From: Pseudomonas sp. KU43P | GTDB lineage: Bacteria; Pseudomonadota; Gammaproteobacteria; Pseudomonadales; Pseudomonadaceae | Assembly (NCBI RefSeq): GCF_033095865.1 | Contig: NZ_AP019365.1 | Location: 4,313,501-4,377,500 of the forward strand | Length of the DNA stretch: 64,000 bases | Direction of reading: 5' to 3' | Part shown: one piece after another, positions 1-9,526 of the stretch | Position numbering within the stretch: position 1 is the first letter of the stretch | Layout: each line of letters starts with the position of its first letter | Position numbers and translations under genes: made by a program | Notes under the pieces: model-generated | Databases searched by the model: none | The model's input: only the letters and a program-made list of their open reading frames with translations | What the model was told of the DNA's origin: nothing

Positions 1-3
1 GAA

Positions 4-28
4 AGGGCGACTTCGGTCGCCCTTTTTC
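4..28 (+). terminator. Rho-independent terminator of an upstream gene
   Basis: A GC-rich hairpin (GGGCGA, loop CTTCGG-like, TCGCCC) is followed directly by five T. The gene it terminates lies outside the window on the left. Confidence 0.75.
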
Positions 29-39
29 GTTTGCCTGGG

Positions 40-138
40 CTGGCCCTATCGCCGGCAAGTCGGCTCCCACAGGTACATCGCAGTTCTGAAGATCTGTGCC
101 CTCCCTGTGCGAGCCGGCTTGCCGGCGATAGGGCCAGC
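40..138. repeat. REP inverted pair 1
   Basis: Two inverted copies of the REP unit (GGCCCTATCGCCGGCAAG... and its reverse complement) flank about 40 bases. The pair sits just past the stop of the thiopurine methyltransferase gene. It may act as a terminator or mRNA stabiliser. Confidence 0.85.
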
Positions 139-145
139 CCAAACA

Positions 146-793
146 TCAGAACTGTACGCGATAGACCCGCTCGACCAGGCGCTCAACCCCTGCCTGCAAG
201 AACTTCGGGCTATCCCCGATCACGTCCTGCGCCTCCACCTCCTCTACCCGCCAACCGGCAAATCCACGCCGCACCTCGTCGTCCACCACCGAAAACGGCG
301 GCCCGGCCAACCGTTCCTGCTGGTAGTCCAAGGTCACCAGAAGCCCACTGCCCGCTGGCAGCAACTGCGACAGCAAACGCATGTAGCCTGAACGCATCTG
401 CGGCGGCAGAGCAATCAACGCCGCACGGTCATACAACCCCACGCAATCGGCCACATCCTCGGCCCGCAGGGCAAAGAAGTCGCCGCACCACAGCTCCACA
501 TCACCACTGCGCCAGACCTCGAATGCCCCTTGGTGCGACACCTGCGCCTGAAGCCCCTGCTCCTGAAAGAAATCCTCCACCGCCCGCCGCGACAGCTCGA
601 TACCCCGCACGCGATAGCCCTGACCTGCCAGCCAGGCCAGATCCAGGCTCTTGCCGCACAGCGGCACCAGCACCCTGCTACCAGCAGCCAGGCCGAGCCC
701 CGGCCAGTAGCGCTGCAGATAGGGGTTGGCCTGGGCCTGGTGAAAGCCGATCTGGTTGTCGGCCCACTTTCGATGCCAGAACGCCGGCTCCAT
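146..793 (-). CDS. tpm: Thiopurine S-methyltransferase
   Basis: This is a 215-residue cytosolic SAM-dependent methyltransferase of the TPMT family. In pseudomonads the family is known for methylating thiopurines and for tolerance to tellurite and selenium oxyanions. The N-terminus '[15 protein letters not shown]' is a family signature, and a SAM-binding '[16 protein letters not shown]' follows near residues 41-56. The length equals that of bacterial TPMTs. It starts at ATG 793 with AGGAGG-type bases upstream. It is divergent from the dioxygenase gene at 895, so about 100 bases hold both promoters. The family call is secure; the natural substrate cannot be read from the sequence. Confidence 0.93.
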   Translation of the reverse strand: MEPAFWHRKWADNQIGFHQAQANPYLQRYWPGLGLAAGSRVLVPLCGKSLDLAWLAGQGYRVRGIELSRRAVEDFFQEQGLQAQVSHQGAFEVWRSGDVELWCGDFFALRAEDVADCVGLYDRAALIALPPQMRSGYMRLLSQLLPAGSGLLVTLDYQQERLAGPPFSVVDDEVRRGFAGWRVEEVEAQDVIGDSPKFLQAGVERLVERVYRVQF

Positions 794-894
794 GTTTCCT
801 CCTGGTTTTTCGATGGATTGAGCGAAAATCTTATATTGGATATCGATCGGTATCTGATCGAAGATGAGGGCATCTTAACCCTCAGGACCTCGCC

Positions 895-1662
895 ATGCTG
901 CCCAGCCTGTTCATTTCCCACGGTTCCCCCATGCTTGCCCTGCAACCTGGCGCCAGCGGGCCGGCGCTGACCGCACTGGCCAATGCCCTCCCGCGTCCAA
1001 AGGCGATCGTGGTGGTGTCAGCCCACTGGGAAAGCCGCGAGCTGCTGGTGACCGGCAACCCGGCGCCTGAGACCTGGCATGACTTCTACGGCTTCCCCGC
1101 AGCGCTGTATGCCGTCCAGTATCCCGCGCCTGGCCAGCCGCAACTGGCCGCGAACGTTAGCGAGCGGCTGAACGCTGCCGGCCTGCCGGCGCGCCTGGAC
1201 GCCCAGCGGCCGTTCGACCATGGCGCCTGGGTGCCGATGTCGTTGATGTATCCCGATGCGAGCATTCCCATGGTCCAGGTATCGCTGCCAAGCCACATGG
1301 GGCCGGCGCTACAGCTCAAGGTTGGTCAGGCACTGGCCGGGTTGCGCGATGAGGGTGTCTTGCTGGTAGGGTCTGGGAGCATCACCCACAACCTGGGCGA
1401 GCTTGACTGGCATGCCGGGCCGGACGTGATCGAGCCTTGGGCCTTGGCATTCAGGGATTGGGTGGTGGAGAAACTGGGTGAGGAAGACCAGGCGGCACTG
1501 CTGGACTTCAAGCAGCAGGCGCCGCATGCGTTGCGCAACCATCCCAGCGATGAGCATTTCTTGCCGTTGTTCTTTGCCCTTGGGGCTGGGGGCAGGTTTG
1601 GCATCGTGCATCAGGGATTTACCCTGGGGGCGCTGGGCATGGACATTTATCGCTTCGACTGA
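895..1662 (+). CDS. LigB-family extradiol ring-cleavage dioxygenase (DODA/YgiD type)
   Basis: This 255-residue protein belongs to the class III extradiol dioxygenase superfamily (LigB, 4,5-DOPA dioxygenase, E. coli YgiD). It would open a catechol ring using non-haem iron or zinc. The N-terminal 'LFISHGSPML' carries the first metal His, 'VVSAHWES' the second, 'FDHGAWVPM' an active-site His, and 'SGSITHNLGEL' another conserved His. The gene is monocistronic, followed by a REP pair and a bidirectional terminator. The physiological substrate is unknown; YgiD-type enzymes are mainly characterised on DOPA in vitro. Confidence 0.88.
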   Translation: MLPSLFISHGSPMLALQPGASGPALTALANALPRPKAIVVVSAHWESRELLVTGNPAPETWHDFYGFPAALYAVQYPAPGQPQLAANVSERLNAAGLPARLDAQRPFDHGAWVPMSLMYPDASIPMVQVSLPSHMGPALQLKVGQALAGLRDEGVLLVGSGSITHNLGELDWHAGPDVIEPWALAFRDWVVEKLGEEDQAALLDFKQQAPHALRNHPSDEHFLPLFFALGAGGRFGIVHQGFTLGALGMDIYRFD

Positions 1663-1664
1663 AA

Positions 1665-1757
1665 GGCCCTATCGCTGGCAAGCCAGCTCCCACAAGTCGC
1701 CCGCAGAACCAAGTGCTGCGCCGTACCTGTGGGAGCTGGCTTGCCAGTGATGAGGCC
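1665..1757. repeat. REP inverted pair 2
   Basis: Two inverted REP units (GGCCCTATCGCTGGCAAGCC and its inverse, with slight divergence such as TGATGAGGCC) lie between two convergent genes, 3' of the dioxygenase. Confidence 0.85.
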
Positions 1758-1767
1758 GGTACAGGCC

Positions 1768-1801
1768 AAAAAAAATCCCCGACCTAGGCCGGGGATTTTT
1801 T
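1768..1801. terminator. Bidirectional terminator
   Basis: The hairpin AATCCCCG/CGGGGATT has an A-tract on the left and a T-tract on the right. It can therefore stop transcription from the dioxygenase gene (+) and the helicase gene (-). Confidence 0.85.
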
Positions 1802-1814
1802 CATTGCGCCAGGA

Positions 1815-3494
1815 TCAATCCTCGCGGTAGCGGCGCAGCTTGAGCTGCTTACCGGCTACGCGGGTGTCCTTGAGCTTGGACAGCAGACGCTCCAGGCCAT
1901 CTTCCGGCAGCTCGATCAGGCTGAAGCTGTCGCGCACCTGGATACGGCCGATGGCGTCACGTGCCAGGCCACCTTCGTTGAGGATCGCACCCAGCAGGTT
2001 CTTGGCAGCGATGCCGTCACGGGCACCCAGGGCGGTACGGCAACGCACGCGGCCTTCGGCCAGCGGCATCGGCGCACGACGCTCGCGGTCGCCACCCTCG
2101 CGGCGCTCACCACGGTCAGCGCGTTCGGTGCGCTCGCCACGTGGGGCGAAGCTCGGTACCAGCGGCTGCTCGCGCTCTACCGCGGCAAGGTCCAACGCCT
2201 GGCCATTGGTGGCCTTGCGCAGCAGGGCCGAAGCCAGGGCGCGGGCGCTGCAGCCCAGGTCGGTGGTCAGGCGGTCGAACAGTTCGCCATGGGTGGCTTC
2301 TGCTTCGGCTACCAGCGGAGCCAGGCTCGAGGTCAGCTTCTTGATACGCGCATCAAGCACCGCTTGGGCGTTTGGCAGACGTGCTTCGGCAACCTTCTGC
2401 CCGGTCACGCGCTCGATCACCTGCAGCATGCGGCGTTCACGCGGGGTGACCAGCAGCAGTGCGCGGCCTTCGCGACCGGCACGGCCGGTACGGCCGATAC
2501 GGTGCACGTAGGACTCCGGATCGTACGGCATGTCCACGTTGAACACGTGGGTGATGCGCGGTACGTCCAGGCCACGGGCGGCGACGTCGGTGGCGACTAC
2601 GATGTCCAGGCGGCCATCCTTGAGCGAGTCGATGACGCGCTCACGCTGGTTCTGGGCGATGTCACCGTTCAACGCGGCAGCCTTGTAGCCCTTGGCTTCC
2701 AGCGCGGCGGCCAGGTCCAGGGTGGCTTGCTTGGTACGCACGAAGGCGATCAGCGCGTCGAACTCTTCGACTTCCAGCAGACGCAGCACAGCCGGGATCT
2801 TCTGGTCGGCGTGGACCATCAGGTGGGCCTGGTCGATCGCGGTGACGGTCTGGGTCTTGCTCTGGATCTTGACGTGCTTGGGCTCGCGCAGGTGGCGTTC
2901 GGCGATCGAGCGGATCGACGACGGCAGGGTGGCGGAGAACAGCACGGTCTGGCGCGAGGCCGGGATGGCATCGAAGATCACTTCGAGGTCGTCCATGAAG
3001 CCCAGCTTCAGCATTTCGTCCGCTTCGTCCAGTACCAGGTACTGTACGGTGGACAGGACTTTCTCGTCACGACGCAGGTGGTCGCACAGACGGCCCGGGG
3101 TGGCGACGACGATTTGCGCGCCGTTGCGAATGGCACGCAGCTGTGGGCCCATCGGGGCACCACCATAGACGGCCACGACATTCACGCCTGGCATCTGCTT
3201 GGCGTAGGTTTCGAAAGCGGTAGCTACTTGCAGCGCCAACTCACGGGTTGGCGCCAGGATCAGGGCTTGCGGTTCGCGCTTGCTCACATCGATCTTGTTG
3301 AGGATCGGCAGGGCGAAGGCAGCGGTCTTGCCGGTGCCAGTCTGCGCCTGGCCGATCATGTCGTGACCGGCGAGGATGATCGGGATCGATTGTTGCTGAA
3401 TGGCGGACGGTTCTTCGTAGCCGGTCGCCAGAACGGCAGCAACAATATTCGGATTAAGATCGAGAGCGGCGAAGCCGCCGGTTTCCTGGGTCAT
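1815..3494 (-). CDS. deaD: DEAD-box ATP-dependent RNA helicase (CsdA/DeaD type)
   Basis: This 559-residue RNA helicase acts in ribosome assembly and RNA decay, especially in the cold. In order it shows the Q motif near residues 5-30, Walker A 'AQTGTGKTAAF', 'PTRELA', 'DEAD', 'SAT', 'TDVAARGLDVP' and 'HRIGRTGRAGREG'. An Arg/Glu-rich linker and a C-terminal DbpA-type RNA-binding domain (about residues 480-555, ending 'LKLRRYRED') follow. I chose ATG 3494, preceded by AGAGG at 7 bases, over an in-frame start 17 codons upstream. DeaD is distinguished from RhlE or SrmB by its length and the DbpA-like tail. Confidence 0.92.
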   Translation of the reverse strand: MTQETGGFAALDLNPNIVAAVLATGYEEPSAIQQQSIPIILAGHDMIGQAQTGTGKTAAFALPILNKIDVSKREPQALILAPTRELALQVATAFETYAKQMPGVNVVAVYGGAPMGPQLRAIRNGAQIVVATPGRLCDHLRRDEKVLSTVQYLVLDEADEMLKLGFMDDLEVIFDAIPASRQTVLFSATLPSSIRSIAERHLREPKHVKIQSKTQTVTAIDQAHLMVHADQKIPAVLRLLEVEEFDALIAFVRTKQATLDLAAALEAKGYKAAALNGDIAQNQRERVIDSLKDGRLDIVVATDVAARGLDVPRITHVFNVDMPYDPESYVHRIGRTGRAGREGRALLLVTPRERRMLQVIERVTGQKVAEARLPNAQAVLDARIKKLTSSLAPLVAEAEATHGELFDRLTTDLGCSARALASALLRKATNGQALDLAAVEREQPLVPSFAPRGERTERADRGERREGGDRERRAPMPLAEGRVRCRTALGARDGIAAKNLLGAILNEGGLARDAIGRIQVRDSFSLIELPEDGLERLLSKLKDTRVAGKQLKLRRYRED

Positions 3495-3707
3495 GGGTCT
3501 GCCTCTAGGTGCATCCGCAAAGACCCATGCTCCAAAGCTGCACATGCCTTGAAAGACCGTTAGGTCACCCAGGCAGCTTTGGCGGCGGGGATTTGCGAAA
3601 ACGATTGAAAAAGAAAACTTGGGAAGGTCCGCCTAGCGGACGTGCAGCCGAAGCTGGACTCGGAGGATTTGCACCACCTGATTTTGAGGTCCGCTAAAAG
3701 ACCGGCG

Positions 3708-3748
3708 CGTACTATACCCGAATTAACAGAAGGCAGTGAGGAAAATTT
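3708..3748 (-). promoter_or_regulatory. Probable promoter of the helicase gene
   Basis: On the minus strand a near-perfect -10 (TATAGT) with a GC-rich discriminator (ACGCGCC) lies about 215 bases upstream of the deaD start. The -35 region is weak (TCACTG at 17-base spacing). A leader of this length fits cold-shock helicase genes. The promoter is inferred by eye only. Confidence 0.4.
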
Positions 3749-3819
3749 TCTCGAGTGAAGGCCAGTATGGGGCCATCAGCGATGGGCGGCTGAAACGTTA
3801 CTTCTTGGTTGAAATCACT

Positions 3820-3896
3820 GGCCCTATCGCCGGCAAGCCGGCTCCCACAGGGGACAGTGGTGAGCCTGTGGGAGCCGGCTTGCCAGCGATAGGGCC
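3820..3896. repeat. REP inverted pair 3
   Basis: Inverted REP units (GGCCCTATCGCCGGCAAGCC and its inverse, with one base change, GCCAGCGATAGGGCC) lie 3' of the spermidine-synthase-like gene. Confidence 0.88.
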
Positions 3897-3916
3897 ACTG
3901 GCCACAAAGCAGCCCT

Positions 3917-4672
3917 TCAGGTTGCCGCCCGAATCTCCCGGATCAACCCCTCCAGGCTGTACCCCAACCGTGGTGCCAGGGCCTCGGCCCGCGCCCGTAC
4001 ACCCTCCAGGTCCAGCCCCTGATCCAGGTCCGCCGGCACCAGCAGGATCACATTGCCTTCCTTCACCGGCAGCTCCCAGTAATGCCGGTGGTACAACCCA
4101 CGCAGCAATGCCGCCCCCAGCGGCCTGCCGTCATCGCTGGCCCACTGGTTGATCACCAGCCAGCCACCAGGGTTGAGCTGCTTCTGGCAATTCTCCAGGA
4201 AGGTCCAGGCCAAGTGGCCGACACCCGGCCCGTGGTCGGTGTACAGGTCGACGAACAGCAGGTCGGTCTTCTCCGCCGTGGGCAGCAATTCCAGGGCATC
4301 GCCGATGCGTACGTACAGCCGTGGGTCGTCATCCAGGCCCATGTATTCCATGGCCAGGCGCGGTACGTCCGCGCGCAGTTCGATGGCTTCGATGTCTTCG
4401 AGCGGCAGGAACTTCATGCATGCCTGGGTCAGGGTGCCAGCCCCAAGGCCCAGGAACAGCGCGCTTTCCGGCTGTTCATGGCACAGCGCACCTACCAGCA
4501 TCGCGCGGGTGTAGTCGTACTCCAGCCAGCTGGGGTCGGCGGTGAACACGCAGCTCTGCTCGATGGCATCGCCGAACTCGAGGAAGCGGTAGTCGTCCAC
4601 CTCGTACACGCTGATCACGCCAAAGGCATCCTCGACCCGGGCCAACAGCCGCTCTTCCCGCTCCGTCGCCAT
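3917..4672 (-). CDS. Spermidine-synthase-like methyltransferase-fold protein
   Basis: A 251-residue protein of the spermidine synthase (SpeE-like) family, with a Rossmann fold and a glycine-rich nucleotide-binding turn '[15 protein letters not shown]' (about residues 73-87). The acidic ligand positions follow in '[10 protein letters not shown]' and 'RIGDALELL', and '[10 protein letters not shown]' is at the usual catalytic site. Many such pseudomonad proteins lack proven polyamine activity, so the reaction is uncertain. I used ATG 4672; longer in-frame extensions upstream are GC-rich and run into the promoter region of the DAHP synthase gene. It is divergent from aro at 4790. Confidence 0.8.
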   Translation of the reverse strand: MATEREERLLARVEDAFGVISVYEVDDYRFLEFGDAIEQSCVFTADPSWLEYDYTRAMLVGALCHEQPESALFLGLGAGTLTQACMKFLPLEDIEAIELRADVPRLAMEYMGLDDDPRLYVRIGDALELLPTAEKTDLLFVDLYTDHGPGVGHLAWTFLENCQKQLNPGGWLVINQWASDDGRPLGAALLRGLYHRHYWELPVKEGNVILLVPADLDQGLDLEGVRARAEALAPRLGYSLEGLIREIRAAT

Positions 4673-4789
4673 GACTTGCCACCTGCCCGCGCAAAAACGC
4701 GCATTGTCCGCCAACACCCCCGATGCAACAAGCGCGGCGGCAACTGTTACCATGGCAGGCATGCCCAACCTGACCCGACCGAGCCTGTG

Positions 4790-6136
4790 ATGAACCGACC
4801 GTGGAGCCCTGATAGCTGGCGTGCCCTGCCGATCCAGCAGCAACCGACCTACCCCGATCCCGAGCACCTGCTCAAGGTCGAGCAGACCCTGGCCAGCTAC
4901 CCGCCGCTGGTATTCGCCGGTGAAGCGCGCGAGCTGCGCCGGCAGTTCGCCGAGGTCACCGAAGGCCGCGCCTTCCTGCTGCAGGGCGGCGATTGTGCAG
5001 AAAGCTTCGCCGAGTTCTCGGCGGCGAAGATCCGCGACACCTTCAAGGTGCTGCTGCAGATGGCCATCGTCATGACCTTTGCCGCCGGCTGCCCGGTGGT
5101 CAAGGTCGGGCGCATGGCCGGCCAGTTCGCCAAACCGCGCTCTTCAGGCGACGAGACCATCGGCAACGTCACCCTGCCGGCCTACCGTGGCGACATCGTC
5201 AACGGCATCGGCTTCGACGAGAAAAGCCGCGTACCGGACCCGGACCGCCTGCTGCAGGCCTATCACCAGTCCACCGCCAGCCTCAACCTGCTGCGCGCCT
5301 TCGCCCAGGGCGGCTTTGCCGACCTGCACCAGGTGCACAAGTGGAACCTGGACTTCATCGCCAACTCGGCGCTGGCCGACAAGTACCACCAGCTGGCCAA
5401 CCGCATCGACGAAACCCTCGCCTTCATGCGCGCCTGCGGCCTGGACAGCGCCCCGCAACTGCGCGAAACCAGCTTCTTCACCGCCCACGAAGCGCTGCTG
5501 CTCAACTATGAAGAAGCCTTCGTGCGCCAGGACAGCCTGACCGGCGACTACTACGACTGCTCGGCGCACATGCTGTGGATCGGCGACCGCACCCGCCAGC
5601 TCGACGGCGCCCATGTCGAGTTCCTGCGCGGGGTGCACAACCCGATCGGGGTCAAAGTCGGCCCGAGCATGAACCCTGAAGAATTGATCCGCCTGATCGA
5701 CACGCTCAACCCGGCCAACGACCCAGGCCGCCTGAACCTGATCGTGCGCATGGGTGCCGGCAAGGTCGGCGAGCACCTGCCAGGGCTGATCCGCACCGTC
5801 GAGCGTGAGGGGCGCAAGGTGCTTTGGAGTTCCGACCCGATGCACGGCAACACCATCAAGGCCAGCAGCGGCTACAAGACCCGCGACTTCGCGCAGATCC
5901 TCGATGAAGTGAAGCAGTTCTTCCAGGTGCACCAGGCCGAGGGCAGCCATGCCGGTGGTATCCACATCGAGATGACCGGGCAGAACGTCACCGAGTGCAT
6001 CGGCGGTGCTCGCCCGATCACCGAAGATGCACTCTCGGACCGCTACCACACCCACTGCGACCCGCGCATGAACGCCGACCAGTCGCTGGAGCTGGCCTTC
6101 CTGATCGCCGAAACCCTCAAGCAAGTACGGCGCTGA
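4790..6136 (+). CDS. Class II 3-deoxy-7-phosphoheptulonate (DAHP) synthase
   Basis: This 448-residue enzyme condenses phosphoenolpyruvate and erythrose-4-phosphate, the first step of the shikimate pathway. It belongs to the class II (plant-like) family. '[11 protein letters not shown]' carries the conserved metal-binding Cys, '[15 protein letters not shown]' the PEP/phosphate-binding residues, and 'GEHLPGLI', 'SDPMHGNT' and '[15 protein letters not shown]' the rest of the active site. The start is ATG 4790 (MNRPWSP). The reading frame continues upstream without a stop, but that part lies antisense to the preceding gene. It overlaps the convergent YcaQ-type gene by 20 bases. Together with aroC at 34.6 kb, two chorismate-pathway genes are in this window. 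Confidence 0.94.
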   Translation: MNRPWSPDSWRALPIQQQPTYPDPEHLLKVEQTLASYPPLVFAGEARELRRQFAEVTEGRAFLLQGGDCAESFAEFSAAKIRDTFKVLLQMAIVMTFAAGCPVVKVGRMAGQFAKPRSSGDETIGNVTLPAYRGDIVNGIGFDEKSRVPDPDRLLQAYHQSTASLNLLRAFAQGGFADLHQVHKWNLDFIANSALADKYHQLANRIDETLAFMRACGLDSAPQLRETSFFTAHEALLLNYEEAFVRQDSLTGDYYDCSAHMLWIGDRTRQLDGAHVEFLRGVHNPIGVKVGPSMNPEELIRLIDTLNPANDPGRLNLIVRMGAGKVGEHLPGLIRTVEREGRKVLWSSDPMHGNTIKASSGYKTRDFAQILDEVKQFFQVHQAEGSHAGGIHIEMTGQNVTECIGGARPITEDALSDRYHTHCDPRMNADQSLELAFLIAETLKQVRR

Positions 6137-7337
6137 GCAGCGCCTGGCGCAACTGGCTGCCCTCCTGGCGAGGGCAGTTCAGTTGCACGCGCTCAAGCCC
6201 TAGCCACTGGGCCAGGCGCAGCAGCTCCAGGGCCAACGCTTGATAGCCTGCCTCGCCCAATCCTTCTGCCTCGCCATGTACCGCATGCACCGCCAGTTGC
6301 CCCAAGGCGCGCTCGGCACGCAAATCCACGCGCGCCGCGATGCGCCCGGCGAACAGGAATGGCAGCACGTAATAGCCGTACACACGCTTGTGAGCGGGCG
6401 TGTAGATCTCTAATCGGTAGCGGAAATCGAACAAACGCTCTGTGCGGCTGCGCTCCCAGACCAACGAATCGAAAGGCGACAGCAAGGCGCTGGCGTCGAT
6501 TCGCCGGGGAATGCGTGGGGTACCTGCACAGTAGGCGGGTTGCTTCCAGCCGTGTACCTGAACCGCTTGCAAGCGACCATCGCCGACCAATTCAGCCAGT
6601 GCCGCCCTGCCCTGCTCAGGCGCCAGGCGGAAATAGTCGCGCAGGTCGCGCTCGGTCGCCACGCCCAAGGCCGTGGCGGCGTGCAGCATCAGGCCCTGAT
6701 GGGCTTCGGCCTCGCTGGGCTGGGGCTGATCCAGGACCGCCCGCGGCAGCACCTTGTCCGGCACATCGTAGAGCCGCTCGAAGCCACGTCGCCCCGCCAC
6801 CGTCACCTCGCCTGCGGCGAACAGCCATTCCAGCGCATGTTTCTCCTCGCTCCAGTCCCACCAGGGGCCGGCCCGTTCCTGGCGCGTCGACAGGCTGCCG
6901 GCGCCCACTGCGCCCTGTTCGCGCACGGCTGACAGTACCCGGGCGATCACATCCTGGCGTTCGCGGCCGAACTGCGCCAGCTGGCGATAGATGCCACGGC
7001 CATCGGCGGCGTGGGCCATGCGCCAGCGCAGCAACGGGTAGAGGCTCAGTGGTAGCAGCGAGGCTTCGTGGCCCCAGTATTCGAACAGCTGACGTTGCCG
7101 GCCACGGCCCCAGGCGAGCTGGTCGAGCATGTCGGGGGAATATCCGCCCAGACGGGAAAACAGCGGCAAGTAATGAGAGCGAACCAGGGCATTGACGGAG
7201 TCGATCTGCAACACACCCAGGCGTTGCAGCATGCGCTTGATGACGGGCAGCGTTGGTGGGAGTCGGGGCTGTTTGCCGAAGCCTTGAGCGGACAACGCCA
7301 GGCGCCGGGCCTGGTTGATGGACAGGTTGAGGGGCAA
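6117..7337 (-). CDS. YcaQ-type winged-helix DNA glycosylase (HTH_42 family)
   Basis: A 406-residue protein of the winged-helix family that includes E. coli YcaQ and Streptomyces AlkZ, which remove bases from interstrand crosslinks or bulky alkylated DNA. '[21 protein letters not shown]' near residues 40-60 is the family signature, and '[18 protein letters not shown]' near the C-terminus matches the third domain. I chose a TTG start at 7337 because GGAGGT sits 7 bases before it and the residues '[15 protein letters not shown]' begin the conserved domain. No ATG is suitably placed: the next upstream candidate lies in a REP element. Confidence 0.85.
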   Translation of the reverse strand: MPLNLSINQARRLALSAQGFGKQPRLPPTLPVIKRMLQRLGVLQIDSVNALVRSHYLPLFSRLGGYSPDMLDQLAWGRGRQRQLFEYWGHEASLLPLSLYPLLRWRMAHAADGRGIYRQLAQFGRERQDVIARVLSAVREQGAVGAGSLSTRQERAGPWWDWSEEKHALEWLFAAGEVTVAGRRGFERLYDVPDKVLPRAVLDQPQPSEAEAHQGLMLHAATALGVATERDLRDYFRLAPEQGRAALAELVGDGRLQAVQVHGWKQPAYCAGTPRIPRRIDASALLSPFDSLVWERSRTERLFDFRYRLEIYTPAHKRVYGYYVLPFLFAGRIAARVDLRAERALGQLAVHAVHGEAEGLGEAGYQALALELLRLAQWLGLERVQLNCPRQEGSQLRQALLSAVLA

Positions 7338-7382
7338 TGGTCGTACCTCCCTGCAGGGCTGTTGTCCCTCTAGTGTCTTCAA

Positions 7383-7463
7383 TGGCCCTATCGCCGGCAA
7401 GCCGGCTCCCACATTCAAAGCACCAACTGTACCTGTGGGAGCCGGCTTGCCGGCGATAGGGCC
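7383..7463. repeat. REP inverted pair 4
   Basis: Perfect inverted REP units (GGCCCTATCGCCGGCAAGCC and its inverse) between the 5' end of the glycosylase gene and the 3' end of the DUF1127 gene. Confidence 0.9.
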
Positions 7464-7469
7464 GTTGCG

Positions 7470-7688
7470 TCACTTGCGCAGCGGGTCGTCCCAGAAATGC
7501 CGATCGGCCTCTTGCTGGATATCCGCCCTGCTCAACCCAAGGTCGTGCAGTGTCGCATCGCTCAAGCTCGCCAGCTCGCGGCGCTGACGGTACAGCTCGT
7601 ACCAGCGCACCGAGCGCTCGAGCGCCGCGTGCCACAGGTGGTTCAGTGAAATGACAGGTTGCTGGATGCTGCTGACATGACCTTTCAT
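7470..7688 (-). CDS. DUF1127 small protein
   Basis: This 72-residue protein ends in the Arg-rich DUF1127 (YjiS-like) motif 'RRELASLSDATLHDLGLSRADI' at about residues 37-58. Small proteins with this domain in alphaproteobacteria bind RNA and affect phosphate and carbon metabolism; the role in Pseudomonas is not established. It is divergent from a LysR regulator at 7785, so the 96-base gap probably holds the control site for both. Confidence 0.82.
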   Translation of the reverse strand: MKGHVSSIQQPVISLNHLWHAALERSVRWYELYRQRRELASLSDATLHDLGLSRADIQQEADRHFWDDPLRK

Positions 7689-7784
7689 CGTGAAGCCCTC
7701 CGTGTTGATGGCTCCAGTCTCCTGCCAGGCTTAAGATCAATCCAACGAATGTTTCTGATGCCATGCATCTCGGAGATTGATGCA

Positions 7785-8636
7785 ATGTCCCAGTACCAGA
7801 GCCTCGATGCCGACGTGCTGCGCACCTTCGTCGCCATCGCCGAGCAAGGCGGCTTCACTCGCGCCGGGGAAGTGGTCAACCGCACCCAGTCGGCGGTCAG
7901 CATGCAGATGAAACGCCTTGAGGAAGACATCCTGCAGCGCCAGCTGTTCGAGCGCGACGGCCGCCAAGTGCGCCTGACGGCCGAAGGCCAGGTGCTGCTC
8001 GGTTATGCCAGGCGCATTCTCAAGCTGCATGGCGAGGTGTTCAATACGTTGCGCATGCCGCACATGGTGGGGTTGGTGCGCATCGGCACACCTGATGATT
8101 ACGCCATGCGTTTCCTGCCGAAAATCCTGTCGAGCTTTGCCCAGGCCTACCCGCTGGTACAGGTGGAGGTGCATTGCGATTCGTCCAAGCAGCTGATGCT
8201 GCGCCAGGACCTGGACCTGACCATCGTCACCCGTGAGCCAGGCAACGAGGTGGGCCAGCTGCTGCGCCAGGAGCGCCTGGTGTGGGCGGCTGCCGAAGGC
8301 TTTTGCCCGCAGGAACAGCGGCCGATTCCGCTGGCCCTGTTCAATACCGACTGCTTCTGCCGCGGCTGGACCTGCAATGCCCTGGAAGCCCAAGGCATCG
8401 ACTACCGCATCGCCTACACCAGCCCCAGCCTGGCGGCGATCTTTGCCATCGTGACTGCGGGGCTGGCGGTGACGGCGCAGCTGCAGAGCCTGATTGGCGG
8501 CAACATCCGCATCCTTGGCGAGCAGGATGGGTTGCCGCAGTTGCCGGTGGCGAATGTGATGCTGTTGCGCAATACGCAGACCCACTCACCGATTACCAAC
8601 TGCATGGCGGATTACATCGTCGAAGGGTTTCAGTGA
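7785..8636 (+). CDS. LysR-family transcriptional regulator
   Basis: A 283-residue LysR-type regulator. The N-terminal winged helix-turn-helix (about residues 8-66) shows 'FTRAGEVVNRTQSAVSMQMKRLEE'; the effector-binding domain begins with 'GLVRIGTPDDYAMRFLP' at about 90. ATG 7785 (MSQYQSLDADVL) gives the standard spacing to the helix-turn-helix; upstream in-frame ATGs would add an unconserved tail. The gene is transcribed away from the DUF1127 gene, which is the likely target. The inducer is unknown. Confidence 0.88.
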   Translation: MSQYQSLDADVLRTFVAIAEQGGFTRAGEVVNRTQSAVSMQMKRLEEDILQRQLFERDGRQVRLTAEGQVLLGYARRILKLHGEVFNTLRMPHMVGLVRIGTPDDYAMRFLPKILSSFAQAYPLVQVEVHCDSSKQLMLRQDLDLTIVTREPGNEVGQLLRQERLVWAAAEGFCPQEQRPIPLALFNTDCFCRGWTCNALEAQGIDYRIAYTSPSLAAIFAIVTAGLAVTAQLQSLIGGNIRILGEQDGLPQLPVANVMLLRNTQTHSPITNCMADYIVEGFQ

Positions 8637-8637
8637 G

Positions 8638-8660
8638 CCGGGGGCGCTATGCGCCCCCAT
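8638..8660. terminator. Hairpin between convergent genes
   Basis: A strong stem (GGGGGCGC, loop TAT, GCGCCCCC) lies 3 bases past the LysR stop and just before the stop of the convergent transporter gene. There is no long T-tract, so termination efficiency is uncertain. Confidence 0.55.
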
Positions 8661-8662
8661 TC

Positions 8663-9412
8663 TCAAAGCTCAAACCCGAGCATGACCGCACACACCACCA
8701 GAAACACACAGAACATCCCTCGCAATACCTTCTCCGGCAGCGCATGCGCCAACCGCACCCCCCAACTGATACTCAGCAGCCCCCCGATCGCCAACGGTAT
8801 CCCCACACTCCAGTCGACACTCTGGTGCACGCCATAGGTCAGCAAGGTGACCGTGGTACTCGGTGCCGCCAGCGCCAGCGACAGCCCTTGCGCCACCACC
8901 TGGGTCGTGCCGAACACGCTGGTCAGGATCGGCGTGGCCACCACAGCACCACCCACCCCGAACAACCCGCCCATGGCCCCGGCAAAACTGCCCAGCACCC
9001 CCAGCCATGGCCATGGATAACGCAGCTCGCTGCTGGCCGGTGCCACCTTGAGGAACATCCGCGCCACGTTCCACACCGCCAGCGCCACCAGGAACCCCAC
9101 AAACCCCAGGCGCATGGCATGCGCATCGATACCCACCGCCCAGATCGACCCCAGCCAGGCAAACAGGAAGCTGCACAGCGACAGCGGCAACGCATGGCGC
9201 AGCTCGATGCGATTGCGCTGGTGGTAACGCCACAGCGCCAGCAGCACGTTCGGCACCACCATTACCAGCGCCGTGCCTTGCGCCAGCTGCTGGTCGAGGC
9301 CAAACAACACTCCCAGTGCCGGAATGGCGATCAACCCGCCACCAATGCCGAACAAGCCTCCCATGGTGCCCAAGGCGGCGCCCAGGGCGATATACAACAA
9401 CCACTCGATCAT
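8663..9412 (-). CDS. TauE/SafE-family sulfite/anion exporter
   Basis: A 249-residue inner-membrane protein of the TauE/SafE (DUF81) family, with about eight hydrophobic segments. The tandem signature appears twice: 'GTMGGLFGIGGGLIAIPAL' near residue 15 and 'GAMGGLFGVGGAVVATPIL' near 150. Members export sulfite, sulfoacetate or related anions. The start is ATG 9412, with GAGG five bases upstream. Divergent from the LysR-type gene at 9527, which may control it. The transported anion cannot be told. Confidence 0.87.
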   Translation of the reverse strand: MIEWLLYIALGAALGTMGGLFGIGGGLIAIPALGVLFGLDQQLAQGTALVMVVPNVLLALWRYHQRNRIELRHALPLSLCSFLFAWLGSIWAVGIDAHAMRLGFVGFLVALAVWNVARMFLKVAPASSELRYPWPWLGVLGSFAGAMGGLFGVGGAVVATPILTSVFGTTQVVAQGLSLALAAPSTTVTLLTYGVHQSVDWSVGIPLAIGGLLSISWGVRLAHALPEKVLRGMFCVFLVVCAVMLGFEL

Positions 9413-9526
9413 CAGGGCCTCGTCCGCCTGCGTAAGTAATGCCTGCATGCTATCGAGTGCGGGCTGGCAGGGAAACGCACAGCAACGCACAATGGCTGTG
9501 CGTTTCATGCATAAGCAAGGTTGCCC

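Larger units (their letters stand above)
3495..3916. other. Gene-free stretch with the probable helicase leader and a REP pair
   Basis: About 420 bases without a gene. The part next to the helicase (3495 to about 3705) probably is its 5' untranslated leader on the minus strand, because a good -10 element lies near 3711-3716. The rest, up to the spermidine-synthase-like gene, contains a REP pair at 3820-3896. I see no credible protein-coding frame. Confidence 0.5.

Noticed and set aside
4082..4789. In-frame extension upstream of the DAHP synthase start
   Set aside because: It lies antisense to the spermidine-synthase-like gene, and the conserved protein starts at 4790.
8282..9439. A 385-codon open frame on the + strand
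   Set aside because: It covers the LysR gene end and the opposite strand of the TauE/SafE gene; rich in Gln, His and Pro, no domain.
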